From Ascidia mentula (lineage: Eukaryota; Chordata; Ascidiacea; Phlebobranchia; Ascidiidae), in contig OX387201.1 in assembly GCA_947561715.1 (NCBI GenBank), positions 8,306,001-8,370,000 on the forward strand: a DNA stretch of 64,000 nt, in the 5' to 3' direction. Made by a program: the position numbers and the translations under genes. Of this stretch, positions 14,301 through 24,190 are shown one piece after another (position 1 is the stretch's first letter; each line of letters opens with the position of its first letter). The notes below the pieces were generated by a model. It ran no database searches, was not told the origin of the DNA, and was given only the letters and a program-made list of their open reading frames with translations.

Positions 14301-17300
14301 ATTTTTTTGTGTTCGTGTGAGCCCCATGTTACTCCCCTTGATTCCTTGAAGTAATATTGACTTAACTCATAAACCCGTGCATTACACAGGGATTGTGAGA
14401 TGTGCGTTGCTAGAGTTCCCCACTCGTCTGCTTCTTACTGTCAATGGTGCGATAACCAGTGTATTTCATCCGATCAAGAGTGCGCCGCACATAACACCTC
14501 CTGTAGCGGTTGCTATGAAATGGGTAAGCGCGTTCGTTTTAAAATCCACGTTATTCATAGTTTATACCCAGGAAAGTTCGTTTAGAAACTGCATTTATTC
14601 AGTTAATTTGAATTTACTAGGAAAATATGTGCACGACTTCTACAGTTGCTTACATATGTTTTCACTATAGTGTAGTCATTGCAGTCGCATCCATGCAATT
14701 CGTGTTTTTAAGTATTTTTTTATTCTTGGGCAAGAAGCAAAGAAACCTTATTTTGAAACAAGTGGTATAGTGAATTTTTTTTGGGTGAAACTCTCCCTCC
14801 CAGCAAAGCAACGTTTTCTGCATGGCTATTAATGTAGGTTGCCAGAGTTGCGTAGCGACGAGCTGCGTCCAGTGCCTCGCCCAATCACAAAACTGCACGT
14901 GGCGCAATCTTCTTGGCATTACTGGAGAATGGAAATGTGCTTCGACCCGTGAAGGAAGCAGAGGTCTCCCACCTTTGGCCATTCCAATCACCATGACTCG
15001 ATCAGCTCACAGGTGCTGCATGTTTGGATTTACATTTAGCTTACGTGCCACAACCCTTGTTCGAAGCCCCCCCAACCGGCTGCCGCGTATACAATCAATA
15101 GCGATACATCCTTGTTAATCAATACCTGTAGAGATTTTTCCAGAATGAAACAACATGAAAAAGTGTTGGTCTCAATGAAGTGCATTTTAAGCCACTTATT
15201 GTGCAACCCTCTTCTGCATGTATTGAGAAAAACATAAAAACGTCGGTTATTTTTAAAATCCTTTGAACAAATTTCGTTTAAACATTTTAATTACCACCAA
15301 ATGTTTCACTGACAGCTGTCCCGCCAACTGCGGATCCCACACCACATGCGAAAGTTGTTTGACTTCCTCCGGCGGATCCGAAGCGGGATCGGCCTCTTGC
15401 CTCTGGAGCGCCACTTTCCGGACCTGCTTCAGCCCGCTGCAATCCGCATTGCGGTGCTTTGACGGGTCGTGTGGCTTCGTTGTGCAACCGGCGTCTGTCT
15501 GTCCGCTGATTGACTGCGGACGTGTGACGTATTGTCACGAGTGTATTCGGTTACGCGAGTGCGGATGGTTGGGTTTGAACGACGGGAGTGGAAAAGGTCG
15601 ATGCAGGCTCGGCTCACATGAGGTGAAGTCATTTCTCGTATTGAGTTTGGGCGCAGATGTGTTTGTGGGATGCGGTTGACGATTTTTTTGTAACTCTCTA
15701 TATAGTTTTTTTGTTGTCAATATCACGGTCATGTCTCAACGCACAAAGGCAGTTATCGTAAAATTGAACCAACGTTTATAACTAAAAACTTTAGCAATCC
15801 TCTAATCGTTATTTTATGGCAGTTATTGGTTAATTCACGACACAGACGATGATTTACAAACGTGGTGCAATTTTCAGGCGCCAGAAGATACATCCTCAAT
15901 ATCTGGTATGTCACAAGCTGAGTGGTGGTACATGACTTGTCCGGTGGAGGACGAATGTGATAACGGCAACCACGAATGCTCGGCGGCTTCTCCCAACTTC
16001 AATACATGCGTTGATAGGTTGGATGGCTACGAGTGCAAATGCCTGAACGGCTACAAGCGCCCGACGCCCTTGGAAGATTGTCAACCTGTGTGCGAACCAA
16101 GTACGTTTGTTTTATAATTGTTTTCACGCCCGGTTGTATGTTTCCTCCATTCACAAATTTTTCAATTTGACGAAAACTTTGATGATGATAAAAGCATTAA
16201 CACAAATGCCTAAAATTGACAGAAGTTCTGACAATTTATATTGCTTGTTCTGAACTTAAAGTGATATATTAGTGATATTATTCTAGAAACCTTTTGTACG
16301 TTTAGGTTGCGTCCACGGCCGATGCATAAAACCCTACGTATGCCACTGCGATTTTGGATTCACCGACCCGTCATGCTCCACTGCGTGCAACTGCAGCGGC
16401 CTGAGCAACTGCGAACCGAACAACAAGAGCATGTTCGTGATACCCATTCTACAATGTTCTTCAGTCTTTTGTAAACTTATGTTTTTGCAGATGTTTGCGT
16501 TGCGTGAACAACACTCACGGTGCCAATTGTCAACATTGTGACGTGGGATTTGTCGGCGACCCAAGCAGGGAAAGACCCCGCGGGGAAAATCCCTGCATCG
16601 CGTGCGAGGTAAACTGATGAATGCGGCTCATCGTTTTTTTTTCGTTCTAATTGCGTATTTTGATTTCCTTGTACTATATTTGAGTCACAACCCGTGGGTT
16701 AAACCTGCAGCTAAATTAATAATTGAGAATTTTCGCAGACAATTTGCAATGGAAGGTCGAGGGATTGTGTGAGTAATGAAGACAAGGATGGGTCCGAACC
16801 TGTAGCCACGTCGGGACCGAAGAGCTTCGATTCCACCAAGTGTCTCAACTGTTCGGGAAACAGCGTGGGTGATTACTGTGAAATGTGCAAGGACGGATAT
16901 TTCATGGTAAGCTTGTTCAATTACATGGATGCCCATCAACTTGGTTGCACGTAAACCCGTTTTAAATATTTGTCAGAACAGTACGTATCCAATTTTAAGG
17001 TCTAAACTTATAAGCTGCTGCTTTTTCCAAAAGATTTTTTTTTGCAACGACCTTAATTTTAATAAGGCCGTTTGGTCAGCAAAGTCGTCTGATAGTCACA
17101 CCAACTGCACTGATGAGACCTTTTAGGTCGAAACAGTGGCCATCTGTCTGCAGCTTATACACAAATTAATTTTAATAGTTTGTGCAACTATTGATGTAAT
17201 TTTGCAACGCAATCCTGTATTTGCGACACTGGTTAACTGAGGGCGTCGAGGTTATCTAACACCTGTAAGAATTATTCTCACCTTCTCTTCAGCTCAACAA

Positions 17301-20300
17301 CAAATGTCGTCTGTGTTCTTGCAACGGACACGGAAACACGTGCGACAAATACACGGGCGGATCGTGCAACTGTCAGAACAACACAATCACCGAGAGTTCG
17401 GGCGATTGTGCGGAAAAATCAAAAAGCGTGGAAATCCCGTCACGAGCGCCATCCGAGTGTTGGAAAAAGCAGTGCACTAAATGTGTGGATGGTTACGAAG
17501 GCGATCCGACCGACGGGGGACAATGTTTTCGACTGGTAAGTGCCATCGTTTGTATTTGCACTGCCCTAAACTTTTTATGGTAGTGTGATGGATGCCTTAG
17601 AATCATGTAGGGCCGTAGTGGAGTGTATTGACATGTAGAAGCAATGCAAGCCTTTGCAGTACAAAGCGGGAGAGAGATTTGCGTATCACGCTCCAACCTT
17701 GTATGGAGTAAGTGGCTGTCATCCAGCTAGGCCGCAATATCTTGCTTGCGGTGCCAGCAAGCTGCATACAGTAAAAATAATATGCATAACTTATAGGTTG
17801 CTGCCAAATTTTTTTGGTAAAGATTAGATCACATTTGTTTTCAATTTTTATAGCATGGATAGGTCGTTTCACGGCAGTAGAAAAAACTTAAGTCAAGGAA
17901 AAACTAATAGCTTCAAATTTAAGAAAATGTTTCTGTTAAATTTTTGAGTATATCAGTATTGCGCATGCATCCTTTGCATACATCGACCGAATATTCCACG
18001 GGTTTCAGGTTCACATGAATCAAGAGTGGTGTTTCGACCCCAACTTGCAACCTGGGTGCGATGTGAACTACGCAAGCAGAAAAGCCAAACTGCAACCCGA
18101 CCAATCTCTTCTCTTCGCCCTTCACCCGAAGTACACAAACGTGGATATACGACTTCATGTCGACGTCACAGTTGGGGAGGTGGACGTGTATGTGGCCGCC
18201 GACCCGCGTGCTTTCAGTGTCAGGTGACGAAAATGTTTATATTGGGGATAGTTGGAAACTGTTCTGTGACCGTGTACACTAAAGTGTATTCAATTACACG
18301 CGATAGGAGAATGCGTTTAATGTTGGTCATTGTGGTAATTCCACGACTAAATGGTCGGAATCCGCACGAAAGCTTTCTATAGATAGCTAATGGAGGAACA
18401 ACTGTATTTTACTGTAATTGATGACGGAAAAGTAAAACGCACAACAGTGTGCTGTAAAAAAGATGATTTTTTACATTTGATGTTAAATTAGATGCTTCTT
18501 TGTCACGCGGTATTGGACATTGTTTAAAGAAATGCATTTTTTGGACAAATTAAAATGAATACAATTTTTGCAGAACACAAGCCGACAGCGGGAAGCATGT
18601 TGTCGAAGGTTTATTAAGGTATGTGTATTGCCATAATGGAAAATAAATACTTGCCAGCAGTGGTGGGATTCAGTCGTTTCGCACTGGTTCTGTAGAACCG
18701 TCTCACAAAATTTTAAGAGATCAGCGAACCGGTTAGCATTACTGGTTACTGTCAATGTATTTAGTGATAGAACCGGCTGACAAAAAATTTGAATCCCACG
18801 ACTGCTTACCAGTAAAAAGTTGTTAAGTTAACTGTGGATGCATTTATACTTTGTCGCACAACAACTCGTTACACCAGGTTTTGGTTTGTATTTTGCAGAA
18901 ATAGAAGATCACCTTCGGTATCAATGAAAGATTTACCCGTGACCGACTACGACCACACGAAGGGAGTGAGTAAAACTTCCAGCCATTCTCTTTTTTTTCG
19001 TAAAAGAAATACATTTTCTACTTTGCAATGCCAAATTTTTTCCCAATTCCCTTTGAAATTTTCGACCCCTATTACGCCAAGCCAATGCGTTTTGAAACAA
19101 ACTTATAATCGAATTACGGTGTCTCGGAAATTCCGAAGTTCTCCATGGTGATTTCAGTGCATCACCAGTTTCACGAACAGATAAAACTCGCGTGTATAGG
19201 TTTAAGCATAACAGTGAACCTTATTCGTTGCAGCCTGGCTGGATATACCGCTTGGAGGAAGCTCCCAAATTCAACAACTACGTTACATTGTTACCCAACC
19301 AAGCGCTGACGGTCCGCGGGGTTCGGGATCGACTGGTCATCTCCACTCCCCATACTGGCTACGATCTACAATCCACTAAGTTCTACGTCATCATACTCGC
19401 GAGAGAAGCGTCACGCGGTGACGTCACATCCGACGGTTTGGGGAGGGATAGAAGGTCGATTGCTTCTGTCGCCGCAAGAGGGAGATTGTTATTCAGACAG
19501 GTGGGTGCTTTTTGCCTCTTGGACAACAACCGGTACTGCGGTTATAGATTTTATTTTAAATATCGGCAGAAAGTCAAACTGATCCTGCGTGGGCTTGGTT
19601 GTTTTTGCTTGAAAACATAACTCACGTATATAGGTTTTGTATTTCAATTGTTCATCAAATATACAGAAGGGTCACAAAAATTTATGAATATAAAATGTAA
19701 TCGACTCTAATATTTCAGTTTGCAACGGCTATGACAAACATATTTTCTGTATAAACAAACAATTTACAATTTATTTCTTTTTCGCAGGACCAAACACGCA
19801 TTGATCTGTTCGTATTTTTCTCCGTGTTTTTTTCCTGTTTTTTCCTCTTTCTGTCGATCTGCATCGTGGTTTGGAAGATCAAACAAACCGTTGATACGCA
19901 GCAAGCTCGCCTGGCTCATCACATGCAGCTTCAGCACATGGCAAGGTATATCAAGGGCAAAACATCTACCGCTTGTCGTAATATTTAATCTTACACAATG
20001 TGCTGAAGCTTTTGTTTCAAAATTTGTTTGTACAGTAAAGAAGTGATGTCTTGCGCCGGATCCGGGTACCCTGACCCGGCCGAATATTGACCAATTTTCA
20101 ATACCCGGACCCGACCGGATAACACACTTAATTTTACCGGATAGACCAATTTTCAAACACCCGCACTCATGATAAGTTAACCTTAACATAGCATTCTGTT
20201 TGACAATCAAACATTTCTGCCCTACCGATGAAATACACGAATCGGTGTTAACAAACTGCCGGATCCAAATTATCCGGCCGGATTTGATTGATAACTATCC

Positions 20301-23073
20301 GGATCCGGCCGGGCCGGATAATTTGGAACTGGGAACATCACTACAGTAAAGCTAAATGAAAAAAGTTCAGTTGTTTAAATAAGCCGTTTTGTCGTATTTA
20401 AAAGTATTTCCATAATACTGTGCAAGATTAACACAAAACATAATTTCTTGCAGCCGCCCGTATGCCTGTGCTTATGTTTATATTGACCGAAGCCCAGTAG
20501 TGCCCGGGTCACGTGCCTCGACAGTCAGCAACCAATCAACACCCTCAAGGACTCTCGTCCTTGACGCTGACAAACTCACTTATTCCACTACACCTCTTTC
20601 GCAAGGCCGATCATCCACGTTACAGTCGCACAGGAAAACTGGGAGTCCGAAGCAGTCTTTGGTTCCTCGCAAGTGGGTTCATATTTCAACAACTGCCATT
20701 TTTGGAGTTGTTTAAGCTGTTTTTTTGTTTGAGTTGATTGTTGGCATACTCATATCTGTGTTTAATTGTTGTTAAAAAGTTGTTCTTTGAGACTTCCCAT
20801 GTCCTGAAAACATACAATTTGTACGTTTGAGTTGTATAAGTTTGTACACGATCGGCACACAAACGATGGGTAAACCGTGAAAAAAGGTTTCTATTAACAA
20901 TTTATACCAATAATAAAGATTCAGCCCATCATTTTGTCCCCTACAACATCGTAGTTTATACAACTGTTCAAAAGATTTTTTTGCGAAAATAAGTTCTTAC
21001 TGTTTTTTAATCAATCTTCAAACCGCGTTAATAAATCTGTTCAAGTAAATTTAACATCAGGATTTTTTTGTTAAGGGCGATGAAATCGTGTTTGGTGAAA
21101 CCTTCGTCGAGCGAGGGAAACATAACCTGTTCACAATCCGTCGAGGCTTTCGTCTGCGAGACATCTTTATCCCACCCTCCGCTATCGCCGTCGCGACGCA
21201 AAGCTGACGTCACCACGTTACGTCATCGCGCCGGCGTGTCTCTCGACCTTTCCCAGATACCCGAAGCGCAAACCGAGGAATCGCGCAGGTTTGATTCTTA
21301 TATTTTACTTTTTGTGGACAAACACTAGGTTACACCATGCCAAAAACCATTTTATTTCATGTATAACAATAACCCATACATGGGACCTTAATTCAAAGTT
21401 GTCCATCATATTTGGCATCCATAAATTAAACATTTCATAAAATATTTTACATTGTCATTTCCATTGGGACACTTTTTCTTATATTTTTCTGAACAATTCA
21501 ATCTTTTGGTTCGACATGGAAGTCTTTATTCAAGGGGTCATGGTTGTCAGACAATAAAACCTATTTAACAGTCACAATAGAAATTGATTTGTTGTACTAT
21601 TTTGGAATTAAATAATGTTTGCCTTGAATTTTAAAGGATATTTTGTAATAAAAGTGTTGTGGCTAATATCTGCTATAAACAGCACTTTTAATAATATTTT
21701 TATTATTTTGTTTAGTCAGGTATTTAAAATAAACTAGTTGCTTCAAAATTCTTGTTTTCTATGTATTAAGTTTATGTCTTACATAATTATCTTGAATCTG
21801 ATGCAAAATTTCAAGTATTCTCAGGAAAGGCTTTTTGAATTATTAAAAAAACGTCGAGAAACGTAAATACAATAAAGTTTGCCAGAAGAGCAGTATTAAC
21901 CAATTAAAAAAAGTCATTCACAAAAAGCATAAATACTCACTGCAAAGTTCTCAGAAATTTTTGTACCAACAGATGGTAATTAAAATGACCATTTTTGGAT
22001 ATATACTGACCCATATTAGTCATTGCAGCTAGATTAATAGTTTTTGAATTTCACATGTGAATTGACAAAGCAAAGTTATCCAAGTGAGTAAGGGCACTGG
22101 TTGAACACAAAAAAATCTATACATTTCCTTTCTCGGAAACATTTTCTTACTACATGATTAAATAAAGTTTGATGGTTTCGTTTCGCATGTATTTAATCTC
22201 TGAAAAAAATGTCATTCTTTCTGCGTTGTTCGGCAATTTTTACTTCAGTAAAAAAGTTCGAAATTTGTGTAAAAAGATTTTTTTACTCACAGTCATATTT
22301 TCTCAGTCACCATCCTTTCAAAATCTGCCTATTTGATGTTTACAAAAGTTTACAGAATTGTTAAAAATTAACGATCTTTCGTATACCGCAGACATTCCGA
22401 TCACGTTGGACATAGGCGGGCGTGGAAGGATCAGGGCGAAAGACGCAAACGAAACCTCATCGTTCACTTCCAGTCGGAATCAATGACAGAGCACAGTATC
22501 CCCCTTCTCCACTCAACACAAGGCTACCTTACAGTGGTGGCGGGCGCATGTGGCGAATGTCGCCTTACACCAGAACAGGCTCCCGTTGAAGAGCCAGCTC
22601 GTATCGTCTCGTCGCCCACAGAGAAGCGCACCTCATTTCGCCATAAAGTCTTCCGCAAAAGTTTGGACGCGCGGGTGCCGCATGGTGGCGCAAACGATGA
22701 AACTGATTTCGGCACGCCGAGCGTAATATCGCGATCAATCTCAACGCCGACTTTGGCGAAGTCACACGGGACAGCCAAGAGCAACCACAGATCCAGTCCG
22801 CGTATCAAAGCTCCTTCGCGGCTCAGTAAATTCCGCCTCAATCGCAAGCGGCCATGTCCAGTCAACGTGGGACCAATTTCTGTGGAACCGACTGACGACC
22901 GTCACGCAGGCGTCGCCACCGTCATCCTACAAATGCCCAACGCCGCGAACTTGCCATGCGCAATCAGCCTCGGCTCCGCTTTGCTTTCCACGAAAAACAT
23001 GAACCTCCCAGTGGTGCCCGAGTGCAATTCCACCAAGACCAGAAAGACTCTCCCATTGAGAAAGCGTATGTGA
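1429..23073 (+). CDS. MEGF8: MEGF8, multiple EGF-like-domains transmembrane protein
   Basis: Single-pass receptor-like protein. In vertebrates MEGF8 works with MOSMO and the E3 ligase MGRN1 to limit Smoothened and is needed for left-right and BMP-linked patterning (family knowledge). The model has 45 exons, 9090 nt, 3029 residues: 1429-1586, 1781-1999, 2078-2176, 2244-2342, 2408-2702, 2847-3841, 3964-4061, 4204-4364, 4431-4569, 4700-4832, 4942-5007, 5098-5306, 5459-5641, 5765-5966, 6176-6444, 6591-6747, 6827-6945, 7138-7369, 7634-7829, 7978-8095, 8401-8588, 8928-9175, 9768-9952, 10255-10379, 10933-11227, 11560-11685, 12021-12151, 13329-13415, 13695-13891, 14390-14523, 14838-15012, 15316-15622, 15878-16100, 16306-16432, 16491-16608, 16739-16906, 17293-17535, 18009-18223, 18574-18618, 18899-18965, 19234-19500, 19788-19945, 20454-20672, 21076-21288, 22392-23073. 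Phases agree at every junction. Domain order is signal peptide, CUB (to ~158), EGF, kelch block (~200-600), PSI modules, calcium EGF, laminin EGF, second CUB (~1280-1445), second kelch block (~1450-1815), PSI modules, EGF/laminin EGF, membrane helix (~2612-2637) and a long tail. The ATG at 1429 opens a clear signal peptide. Exons 26, 34 and 41 have the weakest splice sites. Confidence 0.93.
7634..8588 (+). other. MEGF8: MEGF8 second CUB domain (exons 19-21)
   Basis: Three exons join in frame to give CYRKCEGRI, YCMWVVES, TVYVYDGIPHS, ASLCGN and LNATYNVFSPC, which parallel the second CUB domain of vertebrate MEGF8. Several overlapping open frames cover this stretch. Only the frame entered from the acceptor at 7633 keeps these landmarks. 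Confidence 0.75.
10514..10755. mobile_element. Possible old hAT-like element in MEGF8 intron 24
   Basis: The outer ends are imperfectly inverted (CAAAGGTTCTCA at the left, TTGAAAAACCGTG at the right). They are flanked by ATTTAATG and ATTTAAGC, which could be a decayed 8-bp target duplication. No coding remnant is visible. Confidence 0.35.
12231..13002 (+). mobile_element. hAT-family DNA transposon remnant in MEGF8 intron 27
   Basis: The termini are CAGTGGTTCCCAACC and its exact inverse GGTTGGGAACCACTG. The element is flanked by identical 8-bp duplications TTCTAAAC (12223-12230 and 13003-13010), the hAT signature. Inside, a broken frame from 12547 reads MEKKRKYVEEYLKFGF, then CVLC, an in-frame TGA at 12658, and KPSKLNRHLHTMH. 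That is the BED zinc finger start of ZBED-like hAT transposases. The 772-bp length and the stop show it is non-autonomous. Confidence 0.93.
12547..12741 (+). pseudogene. Decayed BED-finger hAT transposase fragment
   Basis: The frame starts MEKKRKYVEEYLKFGF and carries CxxC (CVLC) and HxxxxH (HLHTMH) finger ligands. An in-frame TGA at 12658 lies between them and a further stop follows. Only the N-terminal finger region remains. The catalytic and dimerisation parts of the transposase are missing. Confidence 0.75.
16907..17292 (+). other. MEGF8 intron 36 carrying the hammerhead motif
   Basis: This 386-nt intron separates laminin-EGF exons 36 and 37. It starts GTAAGC after TTCATG and ends CTCTTCAG. 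Besides the ribozyme motif it holds duplicated TTAATTTTAATA (17053-17064 and 17166-17177) and TTTTGCAACG (17040-17049 and 17200-17209) blocks, plus a 10-bp segment complementary to ribozyme stem I. Confidence 0.8.
17101..17155 (+). ncRNA. Type I hammerhead ribozyme motif
   Basis: The core CUGAUGA (17110-17116) is followed by stem II (GACCU at 17117-17121, UUU loop, AGGUC at 17125-17129) and GAAA (17130-17133). Stem III pairs A17133-C17134-A17135-G17136 with C17144-U17145-G17146-U17147 around the loop UGGCCAU. The cleavage triplet GUC ends at 17148. Stem I pairs 17105-17109 (CUGCA) with 17149-17153 (UGCAG). Every invariant core position (C3, U4, G5, A6, G8, A9, G12, A13, A14, A15.1, U16.1, H17) is satisfied. 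Self-cleavage is inferred from structure. It lies on the sense strand of MEGF8, so it would cut the intron after C17148. Confidence 0.85.
18658..18804. mobile_element. hAT-type MITE in MEGF8 intron 39
   Basis: The ends CAGTGGTGGGATTCA and TGAATCCCACGACTG are inverted copies differing at one position. Flanks CTTGCCAG (18650-18657) and CTTACCAG (18805-18812) match at 7 of 8 bases, as expected for a decayed 8-bp target duplication. At 147 bp it has no coding capacity. Confidence 0.85.
19788..19945 (+). other. MEGF8: MEGF8 exon 42: transmembrane helix and start of MASRP motif
   Basis: The exon reads DQTRIDLFVFFSVFFSC and continues through a Phe/Leu/Ile-rich helix to WKIKQTVD, closely matching the vertebrate MEGF8 membrane segment. 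It ends inside the codon for the Ser of the juxtamembrane MASRP(F/Y)A motif, completed by exon 43 at 20454. In MEGF8 and attractin this motif is linked to MGRN1-type E3 ligase recruitment (family knowledge). Confidence 0.85.
20041..20343. mobile_element. hAT-type MITE rich in CCGGAT motifs, MEGF8 intron 42
   Basis: The ends AAGTGATGT and ACATCACTA are inverted copies. The 303-bp element is bounded by identical 8-bp duplications CAGTAAAG (20033-20040 and 20344-20351). Internally it has many CCGGAT/ATCCGG and GACCCGG-type repeats, also arranged symmetrically. No coding remnant is visible. Confidence 0.85.
21289..22391 (+). other. Long AT-rich MEGF8 intron 44
   Basis: This intron of about 1.1 kb is the longest in the MEGF8 tail region after the one carrying the hAT element. 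I see no exon, RNA motif or recognisable repeat in it. Confidence 0.6.
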
Positions 23074-24190
23074 GCGGGTTAACATATTTTTTTATGCGGC
23101 CTCGTCGAGCGTTAGTGCAATTTTTGAACTTGGTGCTAACCATTGTATTTCGGGCGATAATTGATTACTGGTTTAATGTAAGAATGTGTGAAACCAAGCT
23201 GCTGGGTGGTTTGTTGACTTTGATTGCAACGGATTTTTTTTTGTCGCCACGGTTTACACCCATGTATTATCTCTCCATTTCGTGTTGTATAAACCGTTTA
23301 GACGCCCAACGAATTGTTTGTTTGAACTGTTTGTCATTTGTGGCAAAATACCTAACCAGCGTCTTCCCACTGCAGATTCGCCTAACGGATCTTTTCCATT
23401 CATATACCTGCTTTTTTGTTGGTGCGGTTTTGTTCCTGTGTCCTTTTTGATACCTTTAACATTGTCCTAGTTCTTCCAGCAATGTTGCATCTACTTGCAA
23501 CCGACCTAGTTGGCGTCATTATTTGTTTCCCTCCACAATTAAATTTTCTTTCATCGACTTTTGTTAATACCAAAATACACAAACTTCGTGCTGTGTTTTT
23601 AGACAAGCTTTTATGCTCTCGATACTCCAAGCACCAATCGCTTTCTACTCTCATTTTTGTTTTTTTGAATTACGTCCATCCATATCTTGAACTCTTTACT
23701 TATTGCAGTATAATTTTTACAGTGAGGAGTGTCAAACCGGTTGTATTGTTGATATGTGCCATGACGTTTCGTTAAATACATTCTGTTGCGAAAAGCCGTC
23801 TGTTTTTATTCAGGTTTAGGCAGTATTGTCTTTTAATGCCTTCAGACGCCAGGTAGAAGATGGTGGGTGACCCATTTAACTGCTAGATACCAAGATACGC
23901 CTCGCGCCTTCGCAGCCAGACACCGGAAATTCTGTCGCTGTCTGAGGCGAAGAAGGTTGCGGCAGTCAGGGTGTGGAGAAAATAGAAAAAGGGGCCGCTT
24001 TGTTGTAACTTTATAGGGGATTGCTCTGCAAAGTTCAGAAGAGCTCGAGCGTTAGAGACGACTCAGTTTCGTGTTTAATAGAAGAACAACTGCGCAAAAT
24101 ACAAGAAAGTAAGTGCGTTACATTGTCACAAACATGCAGTTTTTAAACGTACGTTCATGTTGCGCAGATAAAGAGTACCGAAGCCAGAAA
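23074..24190. other. MEGF8 3' UTR and laminin beta 5' region
   Basis: No canonical AATAAA was found close behind the MEGF8 stop. Open frames on the plus strand near 22956-23775 show no family similarity and overlap the last MEGF8 exon out of frame, so I treat them as UTR or spacer. The right-hand part carries the inferred laminin beta promoter and 5' UTR. Confidence 0.5.
24011..24167 (+). promoter_or_regulatory. Likely laminin beta core promoter and 5' UTR intron
   Basis: A TATA-like TTTATAGG lies near 24011. A 59-nt intron candidate runs from the donor GTAAGT at 24109 to the acceptor TTGCGCAG ending at 24167, placing an untranslated first exon ahead of the ATG at 24191. This is inferred from splice consensus only. 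Confidence 0.4.

Noticed and set aside
19160..19233. Longer version of MEGF8 exon 41 starting near 19160
   Set aside because: The open frame (ASPVSRTDKTRVYRF) needs an incoming phase that exon 40 cannot supply. The acceptor TTCGTTGCAG at 19233 fits phase 0.
22956..23775. Plus-strand open frames over the MEGF8 3' end
   Set aside because: They overlap the last MEGF8 exon out of frame, are Phe/Leu-rich as AT-rich UTR tends to be, and match no family.
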